A stretch of DNA of 64,000 nt from an uncultured bacterium (GCA_902779075.1 CACZAK010000009.1:4704-68703); one strand, 5' to 3'; shown: positions 48,800 to 57,175, counted from the first letter of the stretch. Made by a program: numbers and translations. The notes: a model not told the origin generated them from the letters alone.

Positions 48800-50107
48800 A
48801 TGCCAAAATTTGTTGCCATTTTTCTTGCCGCCGGACTTGCCGTTGCGGCGTATGCGAACAACCTCCGCGAACCGGAGGTTGAAATCCACGCGACCGGCCT
48901 GTGGGGCGTGGCAGGCGAGTCGTTCACGGTCGAGGCGAAGGTGAAGAGCCCGGATGGCGAGGACCTCTCTGGTTTTCACTGGTGTCTGTGCGACGCATCC
49001 GGCGCGGTCGTGCTGTCGTGGAAACACCCCGTCGCAGGACGCGCTAAGCGTTTGAAGGTCAATCTCGCCGCAGGCGCGTATCGGCTTCGGACGACGGACG
49101 GCACTCGGTTCCGTGGCGATGTGCCAGTGCGCGTGTTCCCGCGTGAGAATCCCTACGCGCATACGCTGCCGCCCATGGAGATACACGAGCCGCCCGATCC
49201 AGAGACCCCGAGCGGTCCAGTGCGCTTCTGGCGGGATGTCCGGCGCAAGGAATTCTCCCAGGCTCCAGGGCATCTGCGGACGCCGCGCCGCATCGTGGCG
49301 CGGCTTTGCGCCGCATATCCGGAGCGCGTTGACGACCTTGCGGACCTGGTCGACCGCATGGTGGCGGACATGAAGGCCGTTGGTGAAAACGCGCTAGTAT
49401 GTCCTGCGGACTGGGACGGCGAGCCGGACCACCTCGGCGCCTGGTATGCCCGGTTCGACGTGGAGGGACTCAAGGTGTTCCCGATGCTGGAACTAGACGC
49501 TGACGCCGCGTCCTCGCGTACCGCTCGACACGAACTCCACCGACGCATCGAAAGACTTGCAGACGTCGGCATGCGGCACAAGTCGTTCGGCGGAATCTGC
49601 ATCCGGGTGGCGCGCAAGGACATGCTCGACGCCAAGGAGCGCACGCGCATGAAAGAGGCGCTTGCCGAACGCGCCCTTTGGGTGGTCGATGACTCGGACC
49701 TTGCCGAGCTTACGAACCCGCTTCGCACGGAAGACGCGACGGCGCTTGCCGCACGCGGCGAATTCGGTCGTGCGGCGCGGTCGGGCGCGCGCACCTCGTT
49801 CATCCAGGCGTTCCGCACGCTGCCGGCGGTCGTGTTCAGCGACGATGGCACGCCGAGGACCGACGGTGTGCATCTGCGCCAGGCGACGTACGAGGGCATG
49901 AGCTGGTTCTACGTGGTCAACACGGGCGCGGCTCCCGCGCGCGTAAAGCTGGAGGTTCCAGCCCGCACGCGCGACCTCGCGAAGGACGCGCGAGTGGGCG
50001 GAATCTTTGGAGCCGAGGTGCTTGTGTTCACCCTCGGCCCCGGCGAGATGTGTGCTTACGCCGCACCCGACGCTGATGTAAAATGTAAAATGGATAGTGG
50101 AAAGTGA
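48800..50107 (+). CDS. Exported hypothetical protein
   Basis: The 435-residue protein has signal peptide MPKFVAIFLAAGLAVAAYA, an N-terminal beta-sandwich-like region (25-115) and a longer domain (155-330) with a possible barrel pattern (LVCPADWDGEPDHLGAW, FPMLELDADA, KSFGGICIRVA). It ends in a small beta domain. The layout is that of some glycoside-hydrolase-like proteins, but no catalytic motif was recognised. GTGA overlap with argJ suggests co-transcription. Confidence 0.55.
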   Translation: MPKFVAIFLAAGLAVAAYANNLREPEVEIHATGLWGVAGESFTVEAKVKSPDGEDLSGFHWCLCDASGAVVLSWKHPVAGRAKRLKVNLAAGAYRLRTTDGTRFRGDVPVRVFPRENPYAHTLPPMEIHEPPDPETPSGPVRFWRDVRRKEFSQAPGHLRTPRRIVARLCAAYPERVDDLADLVDRMVADMKAVGENALVCPADWDGEPDHLGAWYARFDVEGLKVFPMLELDADAASSRTARHELHRRIERLADVGMRHKSFGGICIRVARKDMLDAKERTRMKEALAERALWVVDDSDLAELTNPLRTEDATALAARGEFGRAARSGARTSFIQAFRTLPAVVFSDDGTPRTDGVHLRQATYEGMSWFYVVNTGAAPARVKLEVPARTRDLAKDARVGGIFGAEVLVFTLGPGEMCAYAAPDADVKCKMDSGK

Positions 50108-50115
50108 AGGAATTA

Positions 50116-51333
50116 ATGAAAATCAAGACGATTGAAGGCGGCGTGTGCGCCGCTAAGGGATTCCGTGCGGCCGGTGTGCCTGCGGCAATCAAGTACAATG
50201 GACGCAACGACGTGGCGCTCGTGGTGGCCGACGCCCCCTGCGCGGCGGCGGCCGTATTCACGACTAATGCCGTGGCGGCCGCGCCGGTGCTGTACGACCG
50301 CGAGGTGGTGAAGGGCGGCCGTATCCAGGCCATCCTCGCCAACAGCGGTTGCGCGAACGCCTGCACGGGCGCGGCAGGTCTTGCAGACGCAAAGCGGAGC
50401 GCCGAAGAGACGGCGAAGACCCTCGGCATCGACCCAAAGCTCGTACTTGTTGCATCTACAGGCGTCATCGGGCACCGCATGCCCGTGGATCGTCTCGTCG
50501 CCGGCATGAAGGCGGCGGCTGCGCAGCTCGCCGCCACTCCCGAGGCGGGGCTTGCCGCCGAGAAGGCCGTGATGACCACCGACACGAAACCGAAGCAGGC
50601 CGCCGTGCAGGTGAAAATCGGCGGGCGCACCGTGACCGTCGGCGGCATGTGCAAGGGCTCGGGCATGATCGAGCCGAACATGGCGACGATGCTTGGCTTC
50701 ATCACGACCGACGCTGTAATCACCCCCGCAATGCTCCGCCGCGCCTTGCGTCAGGCCATCGCCGTGAGCTTCAACCACGTGGTGGTGGATGGCGACGAAT
50801 CGACGAACGACAGCGTGTTCCTGCTCGCCTCCGGCGCGGCGGGAAACGTGACGATTGCCAAGGCAGGACCAGACTACGACGCCTTTCTGGAAGCCCTGAC
50901 GGCGGTGGGTGTTTCGCTCGCGCGTCAGATGGCTGCGGACGGCGAAGGCGCCACGAAGTACGTGGAGGTGACGGTACACCATGCGAAGACGCAGCGCGAT
51001 GCCGACCGCGCCGCGCGTGCCGTCGCGAAGTCGCCGCTCGCCAAGACGAGCTGGTTCGGCAAGGACCCCAACTGGGGACGCGTCCTTGCGGCCGTGGGCT
51101 ATTCGGGCGCGGCAGTGGACGACCGCGCCGCCGAGGTGTTCTATGGAAAGACCTGGGCGTACCGGAAGGGAAAGGTGGCGGACGCCGCCCAGCTCGCGAA
51201 GCTCGCCCGCGAAATGGAGGGGCCGGAGCTGAAGGTGACGGTGGACCTGCACCTCGGCGACTTCTCCTCCACGATCTACACGTGCGACTTCTCGCTCGAC
51301 TACGTACACATCAACGCCGACTACACGACCTGA
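50116..51333 (+). CDS. argJ: Bifunctional ornithine acetyltransferase/N-acetylglutamate synthase
   Basis: The 405-residue enzyme transfers the acetyl group of N-acetylornithine to glutamate in arginine synthesis. The self-cleavage site is clear: KGSGMIEPNMATMLGF, with the Thr of ATML as the expected nucleophile of the beta chain. The N-terminal GGVCAAKGFRAAGV and the C-terminal YVHINADYTT are conserved. GTG 50104, overlapping the previous stop, is an alternative start. Whether it is mono- or bifunctional cannot be told from sequence. Confidence 0.93.
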   Translation: MKIKTIEGGVCAAKGFRAAGVPAAIKYNGRNDVALVVADAPCAAAAVFTTNAVAAAPVLYDREVVKGGRIQAILANSGCANACTGAAGLADAKRSAEETAKTLGIDPKLVLVASTGVIGHRMPVDRLVAGMKAAAAQLAATPEAGLAAEKAVMTTDTKPKQAAVQVKIGGRTVTVGGMCKGSGMIEPNMATMLGFITTDAVITPAMLRRALRQAIAVSFNHVVVDGDESTNDSVFLLASGAAGNVTIAKAGPDYDAFLEALTAVGVSLARQMAADGEGATKYVEVTVHHAKTQRDADRAARAVAKSPLAKTSWFGKDPNWGRVLAAVGYSGAAVDDRAAEVFYGKTWAYRKGKVADAAQLAKLAREMEGPELKVTVDLHLGDFSSTIYTCDFSLDYVHINADYTT

Positions 51334-51363
51334 CGGGCGAGACTGCACGCAGCACCGTTTTTT

Positions 51364-51372
51364 TGGTATAAT
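51364..51372 (+). promoter_or_regulatory. Extended -10 promoter for the flavodiiron gene
   Basis: TGGTATAAT with the -10 at 51367-51372. A leader of about 25 nt contains AAGGAG, 9 bases before ATG 51405. Confidence 0.65.
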
Positions 51373-51404
51373 CTTCCCCGTCTCAAAAAGGAGCTAATAG
51401 CGAA

Positions 51405-52568
51405 ATGACAATCAGCAACGACATAAAGTATATCGGCGTAGACGACCACGACCTCGACCTGTTCGAGGGACAGTACGTGGTACCGCGTGGCATGGCCTAC
51501 AACAGCTACGTGGTGCTGGACGCCAAGGTGGCGGTGATGGACACCGTGGACCAGAACTTTGGCAGCACCTGGCTTGCCAACCTCGACGCGGCACTCGCCG
51601 GCCGCAAGCCCGACTACCTCGTGGTGCAGCACATGGAGCCGGACCACTCGGCGAACATAGACCGTTTCCTCGCGAAATATCCGTCTGCGAAGGTCGTTGC
51701 CTCCGCACAGGCTTTCAAAATCATGGAGCAGTTCTTCGGTCCCTTCGTGGCGCCGGCGCGTCAGGTCGTGAAGGAAGGCGACGTGCTCGACCTCGGAAAG
51801 CACAAGCTCCAGTTCGTGGCTGCACCTATGGTCCACTGGCCCGAAGTGATCGTCACGTACGACTCTACCGACAAGGTGCTCTTCAGCGCGGACGGCTTCG
51901 GCAAGTTCGGCGCGAACGACGTGGAGGATCCCGAAGGCTGGGACTGCGAGGCGCGTCGCTACTACTTCGGCATCGTCGGCAAGTACGGTCCGCAGGTCCA
52001 GGCTCTCCTGAAGAAGGCGGCCGGGCTCGACATCCAGACGATCTGCCCGCTCCATGGCCCTGTCCTGAAGGGCGAGGAGGTCGCGCACGTGGTGAAGCAG
52101 TACGACACCTGGAGCTCATACGGCGTGGAGTCCCCTGGTCTGTGCATCGCATACACGAGCGTATACGGCCACACGAAGGAGGCGGCCCTCCTCCTGCGGG
52201 ACGAACTCATGAAGCGCGGCTGTCCCAAGGTGGCCATCGCCGACCTCGCGCGCGACGACATGCCAGAGACGGTCGAGGATGCGTTCCGCTACGGCACGCT
52301 TGTGCTGGCCACGACAACCTACAACAACGACTGCTTCCCGTTCATGCGCACGTTCGTGGAACACCTCGTCGAGCGCAACTACCAGAACCGCAAGGTGGCC
52401 CTCATCGAAAACGGCACGTGGGCGCCCGCGGCCGCGAAGACGATCAAGGGGCTGTTCGCGAATTCTAAGGGCATTACCTTCGTCGAGCCTGTGGTGACGA
52501 TTCGCAGCGCCTTGAACGAGGCTTCGCGCGCGCAGATCGCCGCGCTTGCGGACGCGCTCGTGAAGTAG
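51405..52568 (+). CDS. Flavodiiron protein (A-type flavoprotein, FprA/ROO family)
   Basis: The 387-residue protein combines a metallo-beta-lactamase-like domain (1-250) and a flavodoxin domain (about 245-387, IAYTSVYGHTKEAA, then LATTTYNNDCFPFM). The di-iron ligands are in HMEPDHS and the later VHWPEV and ADGFGKF positions. Flavodiiron proteins reduce O2 to water or NO to N2O and are typical of anaerobes. No fused rubredoxin domain is present, so an external electron donor is needed. Confidence 0.9.
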   Translation: MTISNDIKYIGVDDHDLDLFEGQYVVPRGMAYNSYVVLDAKVAVMDTVDQNFGSTWLANLDAALAGRKPDYLVVQHMEPDHSANIDRFLAKYPSAKVVASAQAFKIMEQFFGPFVAPARQVVKEGDVLDLGKHKLQFVAAPMVHWPEVIVTYDSTDKVLFSADGFGKFGANDVEDPEGWDCEARRYYFGIVGKYGPQVQALLKKAAGLDIQTICPLHGPVLKGEEVAHVVKQYDTWSSYGVESPGLCIAYTSVYGHTKEAALLLRDELMKRGCPKVAIADLARDDMPETVEDAFRYGTLVLATTTYNNDCFPFMRTFVEHLVERNYQNRKVALIENGTWAPAAAKTIKGLFANSKGITFVEPVVTIRSALNEASRAQIAALADALVK

Positions 52569-52569
52569 A

Positions 52570-53214
52570 ATGGATTTCACGGTTGCGAGCTGCGCTGTGT
52601 GGAGGGCGGGGGATAGCGCATCTCCCGACATCTCCTTTATTCCCCCCCTGGAGCGGAGGAGACTCACGGGGGTGGAACGCGCCGCTCTTTCCGTGGCGTG
52701 GCAGGTGCGCCCGGAGGGGGAGGTGCCGGTCGTTTTCGCCTCGCGCTGGGGGGAAATCGGCGTAACCGTGAAGCTCATGAAACAGTTCCATGCGGATCAC
52801 GAGATGTCCCCGGCCGGTTTTTCCGCCTCCGTACACAACGCCGCGCCGGGTGCCTTCTCCTTGCTCACGCACAACCACGCTCCCTATACGGCGATCGCCG
52901 CGCGCGAGCGGTCGTTGGAGGCGGGGATCCTGGAGACGCTCGTGCAGGGGACGGCGGTCGCGGGGCGACCGCCCTACCGGGGACCGGTAGTGTTCGTGTT
53001 TGCGGAGGAGGCGACGCCTGAGTTTTACGCGCCGGAGTTCGGTCCATTGCAGGTAGCGTGCGCGCTTGCGGTGCGGCTTGAGCCCGGCGGGCCGTGTCGT
53101 GCGGAGTTCCGCGCGGCGGAGTGTTCCCCCGTCACATTCGACGCGGCGGAAGCGTTTTTCTCCGGGCGCACGGATGCGCTGGAGGCTGCATCTTTCACCT
53201 TGACGCGGGGCTGA
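52570..53214 (+). CDS. Beta-ketoacyl synthase chain-length-factor-like protein
   Basis: The 214-residue protein resembles the short Ketoacyl-synt_2 proteins (PF13723) of aryl-polyene clusters: VVFASRWGEIGVTVKLM, then SPAGFSASVHNAAPGAFSL. No active-site Cys is present, as expected of a chain-length-factor subunit. It begins 1 bp after the flavodiiron stop. A palindromic repeat is coded in frame at about 128-136 (TAVAGRPPYRG). The partner ketosynthase is not in the window. Confidence 0.72.
   Translation: MDFTVASCAVWRAGDSASPDISFIPPLERRRLTGVERAALSVAWQVRPEGEVPVVFASRWGEIGVTVKLMKQFHADHEMSPAGFSASVHNAAPGAFSLLTHNHAPYTAIAARERSLEAGILETLVQGTAVAGRPPYRGPVVFVFAEEATPEFYAPEFGPLQVACALAVRLEPGGPCRAEFRAAECSPVTFDAAEAFFSGRTDALEAASFTLTRG
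52953..52978 (-). repeat. REP-type palindrome inside the chain-length-factor gene
   Basis: Arms GGCGGTCGC / GCGACCGCC, loop GGG, then CTACC, identical to 22022 but read in a different frame (AVAGRPPYRG). Confidence 0.9.
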
Positions 53215-53220
53215 GCCGAC

Positions 53221-53976
53221 ATGGACGCGCCGCGCCGACTCTGGGTCCGATTGCCGCGCAGCGCGCTTGCGCTGTTTTTCTTCCTTGCCTTCGGCGTGGG
53301 CGGGCTTGTGCTCGGGTGCATCCTTTTTCCGCCGCTTATGCTATTCAGGGCTAAGCACGCCATGCGCGCGCTCGTGCGCACCTGCTATCGGTTGTTCGTG
53401 TGGTTAGCGCGCGTGACGGGCATGATTCGCGTGGTTGTATCACCTGAGGACCGCGCGCGCCTTGCGTCGATGCACGGATGCGTTGTGGCGGCCAGCCATC
53501 CGACGCTGATCGACGTGGTGGTGCTGCTCGCGTTCCTGCCGGACACGACGGCGGTGGCGAAGGCTGCGGCGGGGCGCAATTTCTTCTACTCGCGCGTCGT
53601 CAATGCGGCGTTTCTTGTCAACGACAACCCCCTGCGCATGCTCGACGAGGCGCAGAATCTCCTTGCGAACGGCGTGAACCTCGCGATCTTCCCCGAAGGC
53701 ACGCGCACGCCGGCGGACGCGCCGAACCGCAAGCTCCACCGCGGGGCCGCGCAGATTGCGCTCCACTCCGGAGCGCCGGTGCAGTGCGTGACGATCGCGT
53801 GCGACCCGCCCGTTCTCGCCAAGGGACAGCCCTGGTGGGACGTGGCCGACCGCGTTATCACGTTCACGCTTCGCGTCTGCGGCGAGATTCCCGTGTCCGC
53901 GCCTGAGCCGGGGACAGTCCCCCACGCGGCGGCCGTCGTCTTGACTGAGCGCATGCGGTCGCTTTTGTTCCACTAG
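53221..53976 (+). CDS. Lysophospholipid acyltransferase-like (PlsC family) protein
   Basis: The 251-residue protein has an N-terminal membrane helix (LALFFFLAFGVGGLVLG) and the acyltransferase motifs: HPTLID (H-x4-D) near 85 and FPEGTRT near 155. With the preceding chain-length-factor-like gene it resembles part of an aryl-polyene or fatty-acid modifying cluster. It is probably an inner-membrane acyl transfer enzyme; donor and acceptor unknown. Confidence 0.8.
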   Translation: MDAPRRLWVRLPRSALALFFFLAFGVGGLVLGCILFPPLMLFRAKHAMRALVRTCYRLFVWLARVTGMIRVVVSPEDRARLASMHGCVVAASHPTLIDVVVLLAFLPDTTAVAKAAAGRNFFYSRVVNAAFLVNDNPLRMLDEAQNLLANGVNLAIFPEGTRTPADAPNRKLHRGAAQIALHSGAPVQCVTIACDPPVLAKGQPWWDVADRVITFTLRVCGEIPVSAPEPGTVPHAAAVVLTERMRSLLFH

Positions 53977-53993
53977 CGCGCGGCGCGCCGTTG

Positions 53994-54002
53994 TGGTATA
54001 AT
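53994..54002 (+). promoter_or_regulatory. Extended -10 promoter for the isomerase gene
   Basis: TGGTATAAT, -10 at 53997-54002. It overlaps the in-frame ATG at 54001, which is why that codon cannot be the start. Confidence 0.65.
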
Positions 54003-54051
54003 GATTGCGCCTTACGGCAAAGTTTTTCATCAACCAACAGGAGAAGACAAC

Positions 54052-54951
54052 ATGCAGATGAATCGACGTGCGTTCCTCGGTACGACGTTCGCGGCGGGTG
54101 CCGCGGCGGCGATGCGGGGCTTTGGAGCCTGCTCGTGCGGGTGCGGATGCGGATGTGGATGCGGCAAGCCCACGCAGGTGGCCGTGCAGCTCTACTCGAT
54201 CCGCAAGTACATCGACAAGGTGGGCCTCGCGCAGGCGCTCAAGGACGTGGCCAAGATCGGCTACAAGGGCGTGGAGTTCGCGGGCTACTACGGCAACGAC
54301 GCCAAGACGCTCAAGAAGATGCTCGACGACGCCGGGCTCGTGGCGTGCGGCACGCACGTCGGCCGCGGCGAATTCAGCCCCGAGAAGATCAAGGCAACCT
54401 GCGAGTTCAACCTCGGCTACGGCAACAACCTCATCATCTGCCCCGGCGGCGGCAACTTCCCCGGCAAGAAAGAGAACCTCGACGACTTCATGAAGATGCT
54501 TGTCGAATACTACAACACGGCTGCCGAGACCGCCGCCAAGTTCGGCTGCAAGGTCGGTCTCCACAACCACAAGGGCGAGTTCGAGCGGAAGCTCTCCAAC
54601 GGCCAGACCTACTGGGATTACTTCTTCTCCAACACGTCCGAGAGCGTGTGCATGGAGCAGGACGTCGGCTGGACGACCGCGGCCGGCTGCAACCCGTGCA
54701 TCCAGTACACCAAGTACCCGCACCGCTCCCCCACGCTCCACGCGAAGGAGAACGGCATGGGCTCGAAGAAGTTCGACGCCATCCTCGGCAAGCCGGGCGA
54801 GGGCGCAGTGGGCGTCGCCTGGGACGCGCTTTTCAAGGCGACCGACGCGGACGGCGTGAAGTGGTACGTGGTCGAGTGCGAGCGTCACTTCGACTCGCTC
54901 ATGCCGATCACCGAGTCCTTCAAGTTCCTCCAGTCCAAGGGCCGCTGCTAA
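54052..54951 (+). CDS. Tat-exported sugar isomerase/epimerase (TIM barrel, AP_endonuc_2)
   Basis: The start is ATG 54052, after AGGAG, giving a twin-arginine signal (MNRRAFLGTTFAAGAAAA). The 299-residue protein has the xylose-isomerase-like barrel (PF01261): VQLYSIRKYI, GYKGVEFAGYYG, GNNLIICPGGG, GLHNHKGEF, MEQDVGW, and YVVECERHF at the C-terminus. The mature N-terminus has six cysteines alternating with glycine (ACSCGCGCGCGCG); the first could also be a lipoprotein site. The next gene is an exported Gfo/Idh/MocA oxidoreductase; such pairs act on 3-keto sugars or inositols. Confidence 0.8.
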   Translation: MQMNRRAFLGTTFAAGAAAAMRGFGACSCGCGCGCGCGKPTQVAVQLYSIRKYIDKVGLAQALKDVAKIGYKGVEFAGYYGNDAKTLKKMLDDAGLVACGTHVGRGEFSPEKIKATCEFNLGYGNNLIICPGGGNFPGKKENLDDFMKMLVEYYNTAAETAAKFGCKVGLHNHKGEFERKLSNGQTYWDYFFSNTSESVCMEQDVGWTTAAGCNPCIQYTKYPHRSPTLHAKENGMGSKKFDAILGKPGEGAVGVAWDALFKATDADGVKWYVVECERHFDSLMPITESFKFLQSKGRC

Positions 54952-55026
54952 AGAATTGTTCACAAATGGCAATTGCCACAATTGTTCATAAATGGCAAAT
55001 TGTAAAGTAAAAGGAAAGACTCTGAC

Positions 55027-56556
55027 ATGAACCTCAACAGAAGAAACTTCCTGTTCGGCAGCGCGGCCGTGGCCGCGCTCGCCGGCAAGGCGAAGGCCGA
55101 CCTCGGCCTCCGCGAACTGAAGCCCGGCGAGAAGCGCACGGTCGGCCTCATCGGATGGGGCATCCAGATGCGCGGCGCGCTCTGCGGACAGTTCCTCGCG
55201 CATAAGGACAAAGTCCAGATCGTCGCCGTGTGCGACGTGAACCAGCTCCGCCGCGAAGACGGAGCAAAGAAGGTCAACGCCGCATACAAGAAGGCCGGCC
55301 TTCCCGAATGCTGCAAGGCCGTGGCCGATTTCCGCGACGTGGTGTACGACCCGAACATCGACATGGTCTGCATCGCTACGCCCGACCACTGGCACGCCTA
55401 CATCGCCGTCGAGGCGATGAAGCACGGCAAGGACGTCTACTGCGAGAAGCCCCTCACCTTCAACGTGGACGAGTCCCGCAAGGTGATCGCCGCGCAGGAG
55501 AAGTACGGCCGCGTGTTCCAGACCGGTTCCATGCAGCGCGCATGGCCCGAGTTCCGCACCGCCGTGATGATCGTGCGCAACGGCTTCATCGGCGAGATCA
55601 CGGACGTCGAGGCCAACTACGGCCGCGGCGGACAGAAGCTCGGCGGCCCGTCCCACCCGATCCGCTTCTTCGACGATCCGAAGAACGCGGCGAAGGAAGG
55701 TCGTCCCGCGCCGCACATCGACTGGGACATGTGGCTCGGCCCCGCGAAGTGGCGTCCGTATTCGGACCAGCTTGCGCCGCGCGGAACGAACGAGAGCTAC
55801 CCGATGTTCTGGCGCTTCGACGACGACTTCGGCACCGGCTACAACGGCGACTGGGGCGCGCACCACCTCGACATCGCCCAGTGGGGCCTCGATATGGACA
55901 AGAGCGGCCCGTACAAGATCATCCGTTCCGACGAGCCGTACTCGACGGACCTCTTCCACGGCGGACGCCGCCAGTTCGGCATGAAGATGCTCTTCAAGAA
56001 CAAGCAGGGCCATGACGTCGAGCTCTACCACGGGCCGTTCGGCACGTGGGGCACGGTGTTCTACGGCACCGAGGGCATCGTGGCCGTGAACCGCGGCAAG
56101 ATCGCCGTGTGGAAGGGCAAGGGCGTGCGGCCCACGCCCGAGATCCGCAAGCAGATCGCCGATATGAAGTTCACCGGCATGGAAGTCATTGCCGCTTCCG
56201 TCGGCAAGGACTACGGCACGGACGCGATCTCCAAGAAGGATAACCGCCTCGACGCCGCGCTCAAGAAGCTCGTCGCCTACTTCAAGCTCGACACCGCTCC
56301 CGTGCAGGTCTACAAGACCACGTCCCGCAGCCAGGTGGAGAACTTCCTCCAGCACATCGAGGACCGGAAGCCCACCGCCTCGCCCGCCGAGACGGGCGGC
56401 CGCAGCGCGATCCTGTGCCAGCTCTGCAATATGAGCTACGTGTACGACACGGGCTTTGACTGGGATCCTGTCGCGAACGACTTCGCGAACGGCACCGGCA
56501 AGGGCATCTCGCTCAAGCGCGACTTCTGCCGCAACGGCTGGGAAGTCGTCGTCTGA
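55027..56556 (+). CDS. Tat-exported Gfo/Idh/MocA-family oxidoreductase
   Basis: The 509-residue protein has a twin-arginine signal (MNLNRRNFLFGSAAVAALAG), a Rossmann domain (VGLIGWGIQMRG, VCIATPDHWHAYIAVEAM, then CEKPLTFNVDE with the EKP motif) and the C-terminal Gfo/Idh domain. NAD(P)-dependent enzymes of this type oxidise hydroxyls of sugars or inositols. It starts 75 bp after the isomerase behind AAAGGAAAG and is probably co-transcribed with it. The gap has the near-repeat TGTTCACAAATGGCAAT and TGTTCATAAATGGCAAAT. A terminator follows. Confidence 0.9.
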   Translation: MNLNRRNFLFGSAAVAALAGKAKADLGLRELKPGEKRTVGLIGWGIQMRGALCGQFLAHKDKVQIVAVCDVNQLRREDGAKKVNAAYKKAGLPECCKAVADFRDVVYDPNIDMVCIATPDHWHAYIAVEAMKHGKDVYCEKPLTFNVDESRKVIAAQEKYGRVFQTGSMQRAWPEFRTAVMIVRNGFIGEITDVEANYGRGGQKLGGPSHPIRFFDDPKNAAKEGRPAPHIDWDMWLGPAKWRPYSDQLAPRGTNESYPMFWRFDDDFGTGYNGDWGAHHLDIAQWGLDMDKSGPYKIIRSDEPYSTDLFHGGRRQFGMKMLFKNKQGHDVELYHGPFGTWGTVFYGTEGIVAVNRGKIAVWKGKGVRPTPEIRKQIADMKFTGMEVIAASVGKDYGTDAISKKDNRLDAALKKLVAYFKLDTAPVQVYKTTSRSQVENFLQHIEDRKPTASPAETGGRSAILCQLCNMSYVYDTGFDWDPVANDFANGTGKGISLKRDFCRNGWEVVV

Positions 56557-56582
56557 CGCACCTGAAAGGTTGCGAAAACCGC

Positions 56583-56629
56583 GTGGCCACAAGGGAGGGT
56601 TGCACTTCCCATGTGGCCACAACTTTTTT
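56583..56629 (+). terminator. Rho-independent terminator after the oxidoreductase gene
   Basis: GTGGCCACA (56583-56591) pairs with TGTGGCCAC (56612-56620), extended inwards by GGGA/TTCCC pairing, followed by AACTTTTTTA. Confidence 0.8.
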
Positions 56630-56648
56630 ATCCGCCACGGCCAAAACG

Positions 56649-56672
56649 GGAGGGCCGCGCTCCGTCGCGGCC
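56649..56672 (+). repeat. REP-type palindrome, GGAG header (1)
   Basis: GGAG (56649-56652), then GGCCGCG and CGCGGCC arms around CTCCGT. Confidence 0.8.
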
Positions 56673-56676
56673 GCAA

Positions 56677-56702
56677 GGTGGGGCGAGGCGTCCCGCCGAG
56701 CC
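56677..56702 (+). repeat. REP-like palindrome, GTGG type
   Basis: Identical to 11453-11478 and 57951-57976. Confidence 0.8.
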
Positions 56703-56719
56703 GGGTGGGGCCGCACATG

Positions 56720-56743
56720 GGAGGGCCGCGCTCCGTCGCGGCC
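56720..56743 (+). repeat. REP-type palindrome, GGAG header (2)
   Basis: Same GGAG, arms and loop as at 56649-56672, 71 bp downstream. Confidence 0.82.
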
Positions 56744-56748
56744 GCAGG

Positions 56749-56768
56749 GTAGGGCGAGGCGTCCCGCC
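56749..56768 (+). repeat. REP-type palindrome, GTAG header
   Basis: GTAG (56749-56752) then GGCGAGGCGTCCCGCC, the hairpin of the GTGG family but with the GTAG tetranucleotide. Confidence 0.75.
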
Positions 56769-56775
56769 GACCCGG

Positions 56776-56800
56776 GTGGGGCGAGCCCTCCGGGCGAGCC
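56776..56800 (+). repeat. REP-like palindrome, GTGG type, imperfect
   Basis: GTGG followed by GGCGAGCCCTCC and GGGCGAGCC, with two mismatches in the outer stem. 56801-56883 shows nothing else. Confidence 0.65.
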
Positions 56801-56883
56801 GTTGGCTGTACCGCGCACGCACCGCCACTGGGGGAGTGAACCTTTGCGCCAACCCCCGCGCCCCTGCCCCCGTGCGCGAATCC

Positions 56884-57110
56884 GGGCGCATCGGCGTTTT
56901 TCCCCCATACATATTGGGATTTGGAAACAACCATGACAACTTTCAAGAACAACATTATCCTGCGGGCGCACCTTGAACATTCAGAAATGTGGTAGTTTGA
57001 GGATCGGCAATTGGGCGCGGGCGGGTTAGCCCGCGCGCCAAAGGCAAGTTGTTTCAAATAGTTGTTTCCAAACATCAGAAGGCTCGGCGGCGAATTTCGC
57101 AGATGCGCCC
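56884..57110 (-). mobile_element. MITE-like element, copy B (enlarged)
   Basis: Inverted ends GGGCGCATCGGCG and CGCAGATGCGCCC. On the minus strand the first 95 bp nearly match copy A (GCCTTCTGATG, AACAACTATTTGAAACAAC). It is 227 bp long because about 90 extra bases are present. No target duplication is seen. Confidence 0.78.
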
Positions 57111-57157
57111 TTCCCAAAATCCCGTTGAAAATCCGAATTGCGCAGTGGGGCGGTTTT

Positions 57158-57166
57158 TGGTACTAT
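57158..57166 (+). promoter_or_regulatory. Extended -10 box before the AlbA_2 gene, near-leaderless
   Basis: TGGTACTAT, nine bases before the TTG start at 57176. Confidence 0.5.
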
Positions 57167-57175
57167 AAAGACGTT

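Noticed and set aside
54001..54051. N-terminal extension of the isomerase from ATG 54001
   Set aside because: The codon overlaps the -10 box and would bury the Tat signal; ATG 54052 has a ribosome site.
53440..57117. A 1225-codon open frame on the minus strand
   Set aside because: It is antisense to four genes with clear families (acyltransferase, isomerase, oxidoreductase, AlbA_2) and has low-complexity composition caused by GC-rich third positions.
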